Part shown: positions 1 through 9,046 of the stretch, piece after piece
Numbering within the stretch: the stretch's first letter is position 1
Layout of the letters: each line of letters opens with the position of its first letter
From: Hydrogenophaga sp.
Lineage (GTDB): Bacteria > Pseudomonadota > Gammaproteobacteria > Burkholderiales > Burkholderiaceae_C
Direction of reading: 5' to 3'
DNA length: 64,000 nt
NCBI RefSeq assembly: GCF_011390835.1
Contig: NZ_JAABRQ010000009.1
Span: 54,646-118,645, forward strand
The notes under the pieces: model-generated
The model's database searches: none
What the model was told of the DNA's origin: nothing
The model's input: the letters and a program-made list of their open reading frames with translations, nothing else
Position numbers and translations under genes: made by a program

Positions 1-1757
1 CGCTGCGTGGCGCTGGCGCTGCGGCCGCGGTGCAGCAGCAGGAAGCGCGGCGGCTGGCCAGGGGCTTCGGGGTAGCGGGCATTGAGCGCAGCCAGCTGCG
101 CCTGTGCGTGAGACAGCAGGGAATCGTCGTCGGCATGGTGCTCGGTGTCTGCGTCGGTCCAATCGCTCAGCAAGGCGAACTGGGCGCAGGCCTCGGTGTT
201 GGCCAGGTGGTGAAGTTGCAGCCGGTGCACCAATTGGCTGATCGAATCGCGGTGGCTCAGCATGGCCGGCACCACCACCATGACTCGGGCTTCGGGCGGT
301 ATGCCATCAGGCAGCAACAAGCGTGGCAGATGCGAGGGCTTGACCGATTCGCTGATCAGGCGGTTGACCAGGGCCACCACCGCCTCGGAGGCGGGCAGCA
401 ACATCAGCAGACCCACCAGCACCGTGCCCAGCTGCGTGGGCCAGCTGGCTGCGAGCCAGCCCGGGCGGTACAACAACCAGGCCACCAGCAGCAGCGAGCC
501 CAGCAGCATCGCACCGAGGTAGGCAGCGGTTCGCGAAAGGCCAGGCGCCGGCCTCCACAGACCAGCACGTCGGCGTTTCAGGCCCAGTGCCTGTTCCAGC
601 GCCGCGCGCCCATCGCCCTGCAACCAGTGCGAGGCCAGCGCGCTGTGGCCGCTGCCCTCGCTCATCAGCTGCAGCAGCCGCTGCGCCACCAGGGCCTCCC
701 CCTTGCCGCTCTGCGCAGACAGGCGCTCGATGCCGTGCAGCGTGGTGTTGCGGCTGGCGTCGTCTTCCGCTTGGAACACCGACGAGCCCAGCATCGCGCG
801 GACAACCCGACTGGTGTGGGCCACAGCGTCGGCCCAGTCGGCAGCACCGATCAGGCGCAGCGCGGTGATCGCGTTGCCCACGCTCAGGTGGTCGGCCGCC
901 TGGGCCGCGTGTTGCTGGGCCTGCAGGGTGGCCAGATCGGGCACTTCCTGCTGCAGCCAGTCGCGCGCCCGAGCCAGTGGCGTGTCGCCGGCGACCTGTG
1001 CATGTCCGGCCAGGCTCTGGGCCAGCTGCAACACAAACACCTCGCCCGCGCGACGCCGCACCATCAACTCGCGCATGGTCACCAAGTCGCCCAGGGGCAG
1101 CGTGTCAATGCGGCTGGCGCACAGGCTGGCGAGTTCGCGCGCGGCCTTGTGGCTGGCGATGCGATCGGCCAGGCGACGCAGGTTTTCCACCAGCACCACG
1201 CGCAAGGTGGTGGGCAGGGCCCAGAGCTCGCCCTGGGTCAGCTCGCGTGCGTCCTGGTAGGCATTCAGAAACTGCACCAGCAGCGTTTCGTCGAAGGCGC
1301 TGTCGGTGTGCGCCACAAAAGCCCAGGCCACGCCGTAGATGCGGGGCAGGCCGACCAGCGGCGCGTCCTGCAGCACGGGCAGCGTTCGGTAGTAGCTCAG
1401 TGGCAAGCCTTCGCGGATCTCCCGCAGCTGGGCCTCGATCAGGTGGAAGTTGTCGAGCAGCCACTCGGCCGCGGGGCTGACCTCTTGCCAGTCGTGTGAC
1501 GCCAGCGCGATGAACTCGTAGGCGGACCGCAAGGTGCGCACATTGTTCTGCAGGCGCGGGTAAAACGTAGCCCGGCCAAAGCGGGCCAGGTCCGCACGGT
1601 GGGAGGTACCCAGGCTACGACCGTGTTGTTCAAAACGTGTCCGGCCAAACAGCTCGGAGCGGATCGGCTCCAGCGCCGGGCCGTTCGAGGCGTCCAGCAC
1701 GCGTTCGAGCCGATTCGGGACCCATGACCAGCGCCCCAGCCCGCGTGCATCCGCCAT
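1..1757 (-). CDS. ndvB: Cyclic beta-1,2-glucan synthase, N-terminal part (runs off the left edge)
   Basis: This membrane glycosyltransferase family makes periplasmic cyclic beta-1,2-glucans from UDP-glucose, which serve in osmotic adaptation. The visible 585 residues begin with the family's soluble N-terminal region (SHDWQEVSPAAEWLLDNFHL, then LPLSYYRTLPVL and GLPRIYGVAWAFVAHTD). Two hydrophobic segments follow near residues 410-460, then KPSHLPRLLLPDGIP at the start of the glycosyltransferase domain. The start is ATG at 1757. An in-frame TAG at 1761-1763, the stop of the gene in front, rules out an earlier start. The two genes are 3 bp apart, so they are probably translationally coupled. Family members are usually well over 2,500 residues, so most of the protein lies outside the window. 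The identification rests on recognised family motifs. Confidence 0.85.
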   Translation of the reverse strand, partial: MADARGLGRWSWVPNRLERVLDASNGPALEPIRSELFGRTRFEQHGRSLGTSHRADLARFGRATFYPRLQNNVRTLRSAYEFIALASHDWQEVSPAAEWLLDNFHLIEAQLREIREGLPLSYYRTLPVLQDAPLVGLPRIYGVAWAFVAHTDSAFDETLLVQFLNAYQDARELTQGELWALPTTLRVVLVENLRRLADRIASHKAARELASLCASRIDTLPLGDLVTMRELMVRRRAGEVFVLQLAQSLAGHAQVAGDTPLARARDWLQQEVPDLATLQAQQHAAQAADHLSVGNAITALRLIGAADWADAVAHTSRVVRAMLGSSVFQAEDDASRNTTLHGIERLSAQSGKGEALVAQRLLQLMSEGSGHSALASHWLQGDGRAALEQALGLKRRRAGLWRPAPGLSRTAAYLGAMLLGSLLLVAWLLYRPGWLAASWPTQLGTVLVGLLMLLPASEAVVALVNRLISESVKPSHLPRLLLPDGIPPEARVMVVVPAMLSHRDSISQLVHRLQLHHLANTEACAQFALLSDWTDADTEHHADDDSLLSHAQAQLAALNARYPEAPGQPPRFLLLHRGRSASATQ

Positions 1758-1760
1758 GCG

Positions 1761-2003
1761 CTAGCGCATCAGCGAAACACCGCCCACCAACAGCATGGCC
1801 ACCATTGCCGTGGTGACCACATGCCCGGTCAACAGGCCGTGCAGGCCGTCAGCCCCGGTCCGCAATGTGTGGAGCCGGCCACGCAGCGCGCCGCACTGGC
1901 TCAGGTGTTCGCCCAGCGCCGAGCGCTCCAGGGGCGAGACATCGGCCGGATGACCGAATGATGAGGTGTCCCAGCAGGGTGCCTGGGAAGAGATGTTGGA
2001 CAT
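1761..2003 (-). CDS. Small membrane protein with an anti-sigma-like segment
   Basis: I do not recognise a named family. The 80-residue product has a soluble N-terminal half with LERSALGEHLSQCGALRGRL. This resembles the zinc-binding HxxxCxxC segment of anti-sigma factors but lacks the second cysteine. One transmembrane helix near the C-terminus (VVTTAMVAMLLVGGVSLM) follows. I chose ATG 2003 because AAGG lies 9 nt upstream. ATG 2021 in the same frame would add six residues but has no Shine-Dalgarno sequence. The gene is first in a two-gene unit with the glucan synthase and sits downstream of a palindromic operator. It could be a regulator or only a membrane partner; the anti-sigma resemblance is weak. 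Confidence 0.5.
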   Translation of the reverse strand: MSNISSQAPCWDTSSFGHPADVSPLERSALGEHLSQCGALRGRLHTLRTGADGLHGLLTGHVVTTAMVAMLLVGGVSLMR

Positions 2004-2081
2004 GATGCGCACCTTGTGCATGGGTAGATAACAGAGGTCAGAAACCTATGTGTCTTTGTAAGGCAACGGGCGTTTCAGGTC

Positions 2082-2097
2082 TGTGCGCTGTCGAACA
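2082..2097 (-). promoter_or_regulatory. CRP/FNR-like palindromic operator and promoter for the ndvB unit
   Basis: The sequence TGTGCGCTGTCGAACA fits TGTKC-N6-GMACA. On the minus strand, a -10-like TACAAA (2055-2060) lies exactly 21 nt past the site. That predicts a transcript start near 2048, just before the small membrane protein gene. Confidence 0.75.
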
Positions 2098-2397
2098 TTG
2101 GGCTCGGGCGGCGCGGTTGTGGTGCCAGCGCGGGGTACTCAAGACAGGGAGTCGGCCAGGCCAACCGTCAGTCGGGACGTCGTGAGGCGATTTCCTGACC
2201 GAATCGCTCCCTTTGCTCTCGATTCAAAACAAAGCCAGTCCGGCACTCTCCCCCGTGCGGGCTGCGAGCGCCAACTGCGTGTTTGCGGCCAGGCCTATGT
2301 GAGCCCCGCGCACGCTCGGCAACGCCTGCTTTGGAATCCGTACACTGGTGCGACCGGTCACAGGCTGCGCCGTCCATCGGGAACCCCGCGTCCACTG
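2098..2397. other. Intergenic stretch without a recognisable gene
   Basis: These 300 bases lie between the ndvB-unit promoter and the stop of the histidine phosphatase gene. I see no convincing coding frame with a ribosome-binding site, no operator copy and no clear terminator. Confidence 0.5.
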
Positions 2398-3015
2398 TCA
2401 GCGCAACGGTGCGCTGGCGCCTGGCAAGTGATTGGGTTGGCAACATGGCACCTCATTCCACAAGCCGATGGTGCGCCGTTCCGGGTGATGCGGGTCGATG
2501 CCCAGCAGGCTCACCGACGCTGTGTGCAGCGGGAAGTGCTGGCCTTCGACCAAGGCCAAGCCAATCCAGCGCACGGCCAGCGCTGCGCCGAACTGGCCGT
2601 GAGAAAACAGCACCACGGCTTCTTGCATCGCGCAGAGGCGCTGGATGAGTCGGTCGGCTCGCGCGCTGACGTCGTCAGGCGACTCGCCACCCGGGCAGCC
2701 GTCGCGCCAGATGTTCCACTCCGGTCTCTCGCGGCGAATGTCCACCGAGCGCCGGCCTTCGAAATCGCCGTAATCCCACTCGGCCAGATCGGGCTCAATC
2801 TCGCTCGATGCACCCAGACCGGCGAGTTCGCAGGTCTGGCGTGCGCGCTGGCGCGGGCTGACCAGCACTCGCGCGCACGCCCAGCTTCGCAGCCGGGGTG
2901 CCAAGGCGCGTGATTCACCTTCGCCATGCGCTGTGAGCCCGATATCGGTCACACCGGTGTGCTGGCCGGTCAGCGACCAGACGGTTTCGCCGTGGCGAAC
3001 CAGGCAGGCCGTCAT
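2398..3015 (-). CDS. Histidine phosphatase family protein (phosphoglycerate mutase-like)
   Basis: This is a 205-residue member of the histidine phosphatase superfamily. The catalytic RHGET motif is at residues 7-11 and a second conserved histidine is in FSHGQFG near residue 140. Such enzymes hydrolyse or transfer phosphate on sugar phosphates or related small molecules; the substrate cannot be read from the sequence. Its ATG overlaps the aldolase stop by 4 bp, and it is the last gene of the phosphoketolase-aldolase operon. A sugar-phosphate or phosphoglycerate substrate is therefore plausible, but this is inferred from context only. Confidence 0.85.
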   Translation of the reverse strand: MTACLVRHGETVWSLTGQHTGVTDIGLTAHGEGESRALAPRLRSWACARVLVSPRQRARQTCELAGLGASSEIEPDLAEWDYGDFEGRRSVDIRRERPEWNIWRDGCPGGESPDDVSARADRLIQRLCAMQEAVVLFSHGQFGAALAVRWIGLALVEGQHFPLHTASVSLLGIDPHHPERRTIGLWNEVPCCQPNHLPGASAPLR

Positions 3016-4061
3016 GCCGCTCTTGCTTCTTCGTCCATCGCATCGCTGTACGCGCCCTGCACCGCAGCGGCATTGCAGCGTGCGCGGTGCAGCAAGGCGT
3101 TCTGGGCGATGACGCGGTTACCGTCCTTTCCCGCCCAGAGACCCAAGGCCGGCTGCTGCAGTGCCCGCCCGAACGAAAAGCTGAGCGGCCAGGGCAATTC
3201 AAACGCAGGGGAACCGGAGGTCTGGTTGGGCTGGTGCATGGCATTGAGCCGCGCTGTGGCCAGAGTGGCCGGCTGGCCACCGGAGAGAAAGGCCACCCCC
3301 ACCACGGCGGCCGGCACGGTGCGCCGCAGGCAGCTCAGCGTGGCCTCGGCAACTTCAGCCAGCGACGCGGGTTCGCCACAAGACAGGCCCGGCAGCACCA
3401 TGTTGGGCTTCAGGATCATGGCCTCCAGCGCCACGCCCTGTTCGTGAAGCTGTTCGAACACCTGGTGGAGCACTTCGGTGGTCACCTCAGCGCAGCGCGT
3501 CAGCGTGTGCCCGCCGTCCATCAGCACCTCGGGCTCGACGACGGGCACGATTTGCGCCTCCTGGCACAGGGATGCATAGCGGGCCAGGGCGTGTGCGTTG
3601 ACCTGGATGCAGGCCTGGGTGGGCAGGCCGTCTGCAATGACCAGCACCGCACGCCACTTGGCGAAGCACACGCCAAGCGTTGCAAAGCGAGCCAGGCGTT
3701 CTCGCAAGCCGTCCAGGCCCTCGGTGACGCGCTCGCCAGGGTGGTCTGCCAGGGCGGTCGTACCAGCGTCCACCTTGATCCCGACCAGGATGCCTGCGGC
3801 GCGCAGCACATCCGCCAGCAGCACGCCATCGCGGGTGTTCTGGCGCAAGGTTTCGTCTAACAGGATCGCACCACTGATGAATGGCGACAGGCCGGGTGCT
3901 GTCACGAGCAACTCGCGGTAACGGCGACGGAACTCCTCGGTCTGCGCGATGCCGCACTCGGCCAGGCGCCGGTTGCAAGTGCCCACGCTTTCGTCCATGG
4001 CCAGCAAGCCCTTGCTAGGCTCCATCAGCGCCTGCGCAGTGACGGTCAGGGCATTGATCAT
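3012..4061 (-). CDS. Class I fructose-bisphosphate aldolase
   Basis: This 349-residue Schiff-base aldolase cleaves fructose 1,6-bisphosphate to dihydroxyacetone phosphate and glyceraldehyde 3-phosphate. Diagnostic stretches are KGLLAMDESVGTCNRRL near residue 18, GIKVDAGTT near 95, and MILKPNMVLPG near 215, which holds the Schiff-base lysine. FLSGGQ follows near 257. Length is normal for the family. It overlaps its neighbours on both sides by 4 bp and is probably cotranscribed with phosphoketolase. Class I aldolases are unusual as the main glycolytic enzyme in bacteria, so this copy may be an auxiliary, condition-specific isozyme; that is inference. Confidence 0.93.
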   Translation of the reverse strand: MINALTVTAQALMEPSKGLLAMDESVGTCNRRLAECGIAQTEEFRRRYRELLVTAPGLSPFISGAILLDETLRQNTRDGVLLADVLRAAGILVGIKVDAGTTALADHPGERVTEGLDGLRERLARFATLGVCFAKWRAVLVIADGLPTQACIQVNAHALARYASLCQEAQIVPVVEPEVLMDGGHTLTRCAEVTTEVLHQVFEQLHEQGVALEAMILKPNMVLPGLSCGEPASLAEVAEATLSCLRRTVPAAVVGVAFLSGGQPATLATARLNAMHQPNQTSGSPAFELPWPLSFSFGRALQQPALGLWAGKDGNRVIAQNALLHRARCNAAAVQGAYSDAMDEEARAA

Positions 4062-4264
4062 GTGGGCGGGTCGTTCGGCAAGGCTTTTTCAACCTGGTCC
4101 AGCGCCCGCCTGATGGCCGCGATGATGAGCCGGTGTGCCAGCGGCTCATCGATGTCGGGCACGTCCCACTCGGCAATGGTGAGGTACTTGTCAACCAGTT
4201 CGGTGACGTCGATTTCCAGTTGGGCGCGGTGCGCCTCGAGTTCCCGTCTTTCAATGCTGGGCAT
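4058..4264 (-). CDS. Conserved small hypothetical protein, 68 residues
   Basis: I do not recognise a named family. The protein is short, charged and probably helical (ERRELEAHRAQLEIDVTELV, then a C-terminal helix with RRALDQVEKAL), with no membrane segment. It lies between phosphoketolase (12 bp away) and the aldolase (4-bp overlap), so it is a genuine operon member. A role with one of these enzymes is possible but nothing in the sequence shows it. Confidence 0.65.
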   Translation of the reverse strand: MPSIERRELEAHRAQLEIDVTELVDKYLTIAEWDVPDIDEPLAHRLIIAAIRRALDQVEKALPNDPPT

Positions 4265-4276
4265 GGTGGCTTGCTT

Positions 4277-6655
4277 TCATGTCGTGGCGTTCCAGCGCCA
4301 GTTGCGGATTTCGGGCATGTCCTGCCCGTGCGCCCGGATGTGGTGCGCGTGTTCAACGAGCTTGGCGGCCAGCCTGCCCTGCAGCGCGGTGCCTGCCGAG
4401 CCGGTTTGCGGCAGCCGGTCGATGGTGTCCATCACCAGGTGGAAGCGGTCCAGGTCGTTCAGGACTGTCATGTCGAACGGCGTGGTTATCGTGCCCTCTT
4501 CCTTGTAGCCGCGCACATGGAAATTGGCGTGGTTGGTTCGCCGGTAGGTCAGCCGGTGGATCAGCCAGGGGTAGGCGTGGAACGCAAAAATCACCGGCTT
4601 ATCGCGGGTGAACAGCGCATCGAAGGCCGCGTCACTGAGCCCGTGCGGATGCTCGATTTCGGGCTGCAGCCTCATCAGGTCGACGACATTGACCACGCGC
4701 ACGCGAAGCTCGGGCAGTTCTGCGCGCAAGATCTGCACCGCAGCCAGCGTCTCGAGCGTGGGCACGTCGCCGCAGCAGGCCATGACCACGTCGGGATCGT
4801 CCTCCACCGCGCCTGCGGCCAGCTCGTTGCCCGCCCAGTCCCAGATGCCGATGCCCGCAGCGCAATGCGCCACCGCTGCGTCCATGGTCAACCACTGCGG
4901 CGCCGGGTGCTTGCCGGCGACCACCACATTCACGTAGTGGCGGCTGCGCAGGCAGTGGTCCATCACCGACAGCAGGCAGTTGGCATCAGGTGGCAGGTAG
5001 ACGCGCACCACCTCGGCCTTCTTGTTGACCACATGGTCGATGAAGCCCGGGTCCTGATGGGTGAAGCCATTGTGGTCCTGGCGCCAGACGTGCGAGGCCA
5101 GCAGGTAGTTGAGCGAGGCGATCTTGGGTCGCCAGGGCAGCCCGGCGCTCACCTTGAGCCACTTGGCGTGCTGGTTGAACATCGAGTCGATGATGTGGAT
5201 GAAGGCTTCGTAGCAGTTGAACAGGCCATGCCGCCCGGTCAGCAGATAGCCCTCCAGCCAGCCTTCGCACTGGTGCTCGCTCAGCATTTCCATCACCCGC
5301 CCTTGCGGCGCGAGCCACTGGTCGCTCGGCGCGGTGGCGGCATCCCATTGGCGGTTGGTCGCTTCGAACATCGCGGCCAGCCCGTTGGACACGGTTTCGT
5401 CGGGTCCGAAGACGCGGAAGTTGCGCTCAGCTTCGTTCTGGCTGGCGACATCGCGCAAGAAGGGCCCTAGCACGCGGGTGTCGCCCATGCCAGGGGTGCC
5501 GGGTGTGGGCACGTCTGCCGCGTACGCGCGGTAATCGGGCAGGTGCAGGTCGCGCAGCAGCAGGCCGCCGTTGGCATGGGGATTGGCCCCCATGCGCCGG
5601 TGGCCGCTGGGTGCCAGCGCTGCGAGCTCTGACTTCAGTCGGCCATGCTCGTCGAAAAGTTCTTGTGGCCGGTAGCTGCGCAGCCAGTCGTCCAGCAACT
5701 TGAGGTGATCAGGGTGTTCGGCCGGGTGCAGCGGCACCTGATGCGAACGGAAATTGCCTTCGCAAGGCTCACCGTCCACCTGCTTCGGCCCGGTCCAGCC
5801 CTTGGGTGAGTTCAGCACGATCATGGGCCAGCGCGGGCGCTCGGTGTGCCCCTGCTCGCGCGCATGCCGCTGGATGCGCTGGATCTCCCGCACCGCCTGG
5901 TCCAGCGCCTCGGCCATGCGCTCGTGCATGGGCCCGGGCTCGTGCCCCTCCACAAAAATCGGCGTCCAGCCGCAGCCGCGAAAAAACTGCTCGAGCTCCT
6001 CGTGCGTGATGCGCGCCAGCACCGTGGGGTTGGCGATCTTGTAGCCGTTCAGGTGCAGGATCGGCAGCACGGCGCCGTCGGTCGCCGGGTCGAGAAACTT
6101 GTTGGAATGCCAGGCGGTGGCCAGCGGCCCGGTCTCGGCCTCGCCATCACCGACCACGCAGGCGACGATCAGGTCGGGGTTGTCGAAGACGGCGCCGAAT
6201 GAATGGCTCAGCGAGTACCCAAGTTCGCCGCCCTCATGGATCGAACCCGGGCACTCGGGCGAGACATGGCTCGGTATGCCACCGGGAAACGAGAACTGCC
6301 GGAACAGTTTTTTCAGCCCGGCTTCGTCGCGGCTGATCTCAGGGTAGACCTCGCTGTAGCTGCCTTCGAGGTAGGTGTTGGCGACCACCGCCGGGCCGCC
6401 ATGGCCGGGGCCACTGACAAAGATCATGTCCAGGTCGTGGGCCAGGATGGCGCGGTTCAGGTGCGCATAGATGAAATTCTGGCCAGGGGTGGTGCCCCAG
6501 TGTCCGAGCAACATGGGCTTCACGTCGCTCAAGGTCAGCGGCCGCTTCAGCAGCGGGTTGTCCCACAGGAATATCTGACCGACCGACAGGTAGTTGGCGG
6601 CTCGCCAATAGGCGTCCAGGCGTTGGAGCGAGGCGTGGCTTTGTTCGTCTGGCAT
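4277..6655 (-). CDS. xfp: Phosphoketolase (xylulose-5-phosphate/fructose-6-phosphate)
   Basis: This thiamine-diphosphate enzyme splits xylulose 5-phosphate or fructose 6-phosphate with phosphate, giving acetyl phosphate plus glyceraldehyde 3-phosphate or erythrose 4-phosphate. The 792-residue length is typical. Visible motifs are YLSVGQIFL near residue 22, [10 protein letters not shown] near 50, GPGHGGPA near 83, and the cofactor-binding [14 protein letters not shown] near 170. It leads a four-gene minus-strand operon with a small protein, an aldolase and a histidine phosphatase. It is divergent from the pentose-phosphate genes that supply its substrates. The start is ATG 6655. The predicted promoter would start transcription at that same A, implying a leaderless message; GGAGG lies too close to the ATG to act as a normal ribosome-binding site. 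Confidence 0.95.
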   Translation of the reverse strand: MPDEQSHASLQRLDAYWRAANYLSVGQIFLWDNPLLKRPLTLSDVKPMLLGHWGTTPGQNFIYAHLNRAILAHDLDMIFVSGPGHGGPAVVANTYLEGSYSEVYPEISRDEAGLKKLFRQFSFPGGIPSHVSPECPGSIHEGGELGYSLSHSFGAVFDNPDLIVACVVGDGEAETGPLATAWHSNKFLDPATDGAVLPILHLNGYKIANPTVLARITHEELEQFFRGCGWTPIFVEGHEPGPMHERMAEALDQAVREIQRIQRHAREQGHTERPRWPMIVLNSPKGWTGPKQVDGEPCEGNFRSHQVPLHPAEHPDHLKLLDDWLRSYRPQELFDEHGRLKSELAALAPSGHRRMGANPHANGGLLLRDLHLPDYRAYAADVPTPGTPGMGDTRVLGPFLRDVASQNEAERNFRVFGPDETVSNGLAAMFEATNRQWDAATAPSDQWLAPQGRVMEMLSEHQCEGWLEGYLLTGRHGLFNCYEAFIHIIDSMFNQHAKWLKVSAGLPWRPKIASLNYLLASHVWRQDHNGFTHQDPGFIDHVVNKKAEVVRVYLPPDANCLLSVMDHCLRSRHYVNVVVAGKHPAPQWLTMDAAVAHCAAGIGIWDWAGNELAAGAVEDDPDVVMACCGDVPTLETLAAVQILRAELPELRVRVVNVVDLMRLQPEIEHPHGLSDAAFDALFTRDKPVIFAFHAYPWLIHRLTYRRTNHANFHVRGYKEEGTITTPFDMTVLNDLDRFHLVMDTIDRLPQTGSAGTALQGRLAAKLVEHAHHIRAHGQDMPEIRNWRWNATT

Positions 6656-6688
6656 CCCTCCATACTGGGGTCGACAGGTCCGCTGGTC

Positions 6689-6704
6689 TGTGCGCTGGGG
6701 AACA
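6689..6704 (-). promoter_or_regulatory. Palindromic operator and promoter for phosphoketolase
   Basis: The sequence TGTGCGCTGGGGAACA fits the shared palindrome. On the minus strand CAGTAT (6662-6667) lies 21 nt past it as a -10 candidate. This places the transcript start at about 6655, the first base of the xfp start codon. Confidence 0.75.
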
Positions 6705-6726
6705 CAGCCCCTGATGCGTGCTTAAG

Positions 6727-6742
6727 GGTGCGGCAGCGAACA
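6727..6742 (+). promoter_or_regulatory. Palindromic operator and promoter for gnd-tal-tkt-pgm-ppk2
   Basis: The sequence GGTGCGGCAGCGAACA has a strong right half followed by GAC. CATGCT (6764-6769) lies 21 nt downstream as a -10 candidate, predicting a leader of about 80 nt before gnd. With the site at 6689 it gives the divergent carbon-metabolism operons one operator each. Confidence 0.7.
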
Positions 6743-6855
6743 GACGCCGGTCTTTTGAGGATGCATGCTTGAAATGGCGTTCTTCGTGAACCCGTCCATT
6801 GAATTCGCCTTTGTCTTTGTGTCTGGGACGAGACCACAGGAAAGGAGCATCAAGT

Positions 6856-7896
6856 ATGCAGATCGGCATGATCGGCCTGGGCCGTATGGGCGCCAGCATG
6901 GTCAAACGCCTCTTGCGCGGTGGCCATGATTGCGTGGTCCATGACCAGGCACCCGAAAGCGTCGCGCATCTGGTGGCGCTGGGAGCGACTGGTGCGCCCT
7001 CGCTGCCGTCCTTCGTCCAAGGGCTGACCGCACCCCGTGTGATCTGGCTGATGGTGCCAGCGGCGGCCGTCGATGTCGTCCTGGATCAGCTGAGGCCTCT
7101 GCTGCAAGCCGGCGACACCATCATCGACGGCGGCAACTCACACCACTACGACGACCTGCGTCGCGCCGCGGCGCTGGCCTCTCTGAGCATTGCCCATGTG
7201 GATGTGGGCACCAGCGGCGGCGTGGCCGGCCTGGAGCGCGGCTACTGTCTGATGATCGGCGGCGCCCAACCTGTGGTGCAGCGGCTCCAGCCCGTGTTCA
7301 CCACGCTGGCCCCAGGCACAGGCACGGCCGCACCGACCCCGGGCCGGCGCACCGGTCTTGGCACCGCCGATCAGGGCTGGCTGCACTGCGGGCCGCATGG
7401 TGCGGGTCACTTCGTGAAGATGGTGCACAACGGCATCGAGTACGGCTTGATGGCCGCCTATGCCGAGGGGTTGAACATCCTGCACCACGCGAACGCCGGG
7501 CTTCAGGCCCACGCCGTCGACGCCGAAACAGCGCCCTTGCGCGAGCCCGCGCATTACGAATACCAGATGGACCTGCCCGAGATCGCCGAGGTCTGGCGAC
7601 GCGGCAGCGTGATCGGCTCGTGGCTGCTGGACCTGACGGCCGAAGCCCTCGCGACCGACCCCGCGCTGGCCAGCTTCGAGGGCCGGGTCTCCGACTCCGG
7701 CGAGGGCCGCTGGGCGGTGCAGGCGGCCATCGACGAGGCCGTGCCTGTGCCCGTGCTGAGTGCCGCGCTCTATGCCCGTTTCGCCTCGCGCGGCCAGGCC
7801 GACTTCGCCAACCGCGTTCAGTCGGCCATGCGGCATGAATTTGGTGGCCACGCCGAGAAACCCGTGCCGGGTCCGGCGCCAACGCACAGGCCATGA
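6856..7896 (+). CDS. gnd: 6-phosphogluconate dehydrogenase, decarboxylating (short form)
   Basis: This enzyme oxidatively decarboxylates 6-phosphogluconate to ribulose 5-phosphate. The 346-residue protein belongs to the shorter bacterial group. It has the N-terminal dinucleotide-binding GLGRMGASM, then VDVGTSGGVAGLERGY near residue 115 and HFVKMVHNGIEYGLM near 185 with the catalytic lysine. The start is ATG 6856 with AAAGGAG 9 nt upstream; earlier in-frame codons lack a ribosome-binding site. It is first in a five-gene operon feeding the non-oxidative pentose-phosphate enzymes that follow. Cofactor preference (NAD or NADP) was not assessed. Confidence 0.93.
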   Translation: MQIGMIGLGRMGASMVKRLLRGGHDCVVHDQAPESVAHLVALGATGAPSLPSFVQGLTAPRVIWLMVPAAAVDVVLDQLRPLLQAGDTIIDGGNSHHYDDLRRAAALASLSIAHVDVGTSGGVAGLERGYCLMIGGAQPVVQRLQPVFTTLAPGTGTAAPTPGRRTGLGTADQGWLHCGPHGAGHFVKMVHNGIEYGLMAAYAEGLNILHHANAGLQAHAVDAETAPLREPAHYEYQMDLPEIAEVWRRGSVIGSWLLDLTAEALATDPALASFEGRVSDSGEGRWAVQAAIDEAVPVPVLSAALYARFASRGQADFANRVQSAMRHEFGGHAEKPVPGPAPTHRP

Positions 7897-7957
7897 AGGT
7901 CCGCACCAGCCATCCGAGACCGCCACCCCGAAGCACCACCAACCAAATACCTTTCCC

Positions 7958-9046
7958 ATGAACCACGCCACCACCGCCCTGCAGCAACTCGGCCAGAGCC
8001 TCTGGCTCGACAACATCACGCGCGGCCTGCTGAAAAGCGGCACCCTGGCCCACTACATCCAGCACCTGTCGGTGACCGGCCTGACCTCGAATCCCACCAT
8101 CTTCGAACACGCCATCGGCAGCGACGACAGCTACGACGCCAGCATCCGCGCCTTGCACGACGCGGGATTGACAGACGAAGCGCTGTTCTTCGCACTCGCC
8201 CTCGAGGACCTGAGCGAGGCCGCCGACCTGTTCCGCCCGACTTTCGACGCCAGCCACGGTGTGGATGGCTGGGTGTCGCTCGAAGTCTCGCCACTGCTGG
8301 CCGATGATGCGATCCACACCATCCAGGCGGCGAAGCGGCTGCACGCGAAGGCCGGCAAGCCCAACCTGTTCATCAAGATCCCGGGCACGCCCGCGGGCAT
8401 CGAGGCCATCGAGGAGGTGATCTTCGACGGCGTGCCGGTCAACGTCACGCTGCTGTTTTCGCGCGAACATGTGCTCGCCGCCGCCGAGGCATACCTGCGC
8501 GGCATCGAGCGCCGGCTGGCGGCCGGTCTCAGTCCGAACGTGGCCTCGGTGCTGTCGCTCTTTGTCAGCCGCTGGGATGTGGGGGTGAAGCTGGAGGTCG
8601 CGCCTGCGCTGCACAACCGGCTGGGCATCGCGATCGCCATGCGCACCTACAAGGCGCACGGCGAGTTGCAGGCCTCGGAACGCTGGCAGCGGCTGGCCGC
8701 CGCGGGCGCGCCAACCCAGCGCCTGCTGTGGGCCAGCACCGGCACCAAAGACCCCGCGGCGCCCGACACGCTGTACGTGCAGGCACTCGCAGCACCCGAC
8801 ACCATCAACACCCTGCCCGAGAAGACGCTGGTGGCCTTCGCCGACCACGGTGAGATTGACAAGCCCATGCGCCTGGACGGCGGTTATGCCGAGGTCCTGA
8901 TCGAAGAATTCACCCGCGAGGGTGTGGACGTGAATGCCCTGGCTGCGCGCCTGCAGCGCGAAGGCGTCGATGCGTTCGCCCAATCGTGGCATGCCTTGCT
9001 GACGCGCATCCGGGAGAAATGCGCATCGCAGGCAGCACTTCCATGA
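7958..9046 (+). CDS. tal: Transaldolase
   Basis: Transaldolase moves a dihydroxyacetone unit between sugar phosphates in the non-oxidative pentose phosphate pathway. The 362-residue protein shows LTSNPTIFEHAI near residue 35 and the Schiff-base lysine in LFIKIPGT near 140. Length matches the subclass found in bacteria that carry it beside transketolase. ATG 7958 was chosen because the conserved LGQSLWLDNI begins shortly after it. Its stop overlaps the transketolase start by 4 bp, so the two are probably translationally coupled. It works with the neighbouring transketolase to recycle pentose phosphates into phosphoketolase substrates. Confidence 0.93.
   Translation: MNHATTALQQLGQSLWLDNITRGLLKSGTLAHYIQHLSVTGLTSNPTIFEHAIGSDDSYDASIRALHDAGLTDEALFFALALEDLSEAADLFRPTFDASHGVDGWVSLEVSPLLADDAIHTIQAAKRLHAKAGKPNLFIKIPGTPAGIEAIEEVIFDGVPVNVTLLFSREHVLAAAEAYLRGIERRLAAGLSPNVASVLSLFVSRWDVGVKLEVAPALHNRLGIAIAMRTYKAHGELQASERWQRLAAAGAPTQRLLWASTGTKDPAAPDTLYVQALAAPDTINTLPEKTLVAFADHGEIDKPMRLDGGYAEVLIEEFTREGVDVNALAARLQREGVDAFAQSWHALLTRIREKCASQAALP

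Noticed and set aside
30..1499. Long plus-strand open frame of 489 codons rich in Gln, His and Arg
   Set aside because: It is the antisense shadow of the ndvB-like gene, whose minus-strand translation carries clear family motifs.
4133..5470. Plus-strand open frame of 445 codons
   Set aside because: It lies antisense to phosphoketolase, which has strong motifs throughout; the product is Gln/His/Val-rich and unlike a protein.
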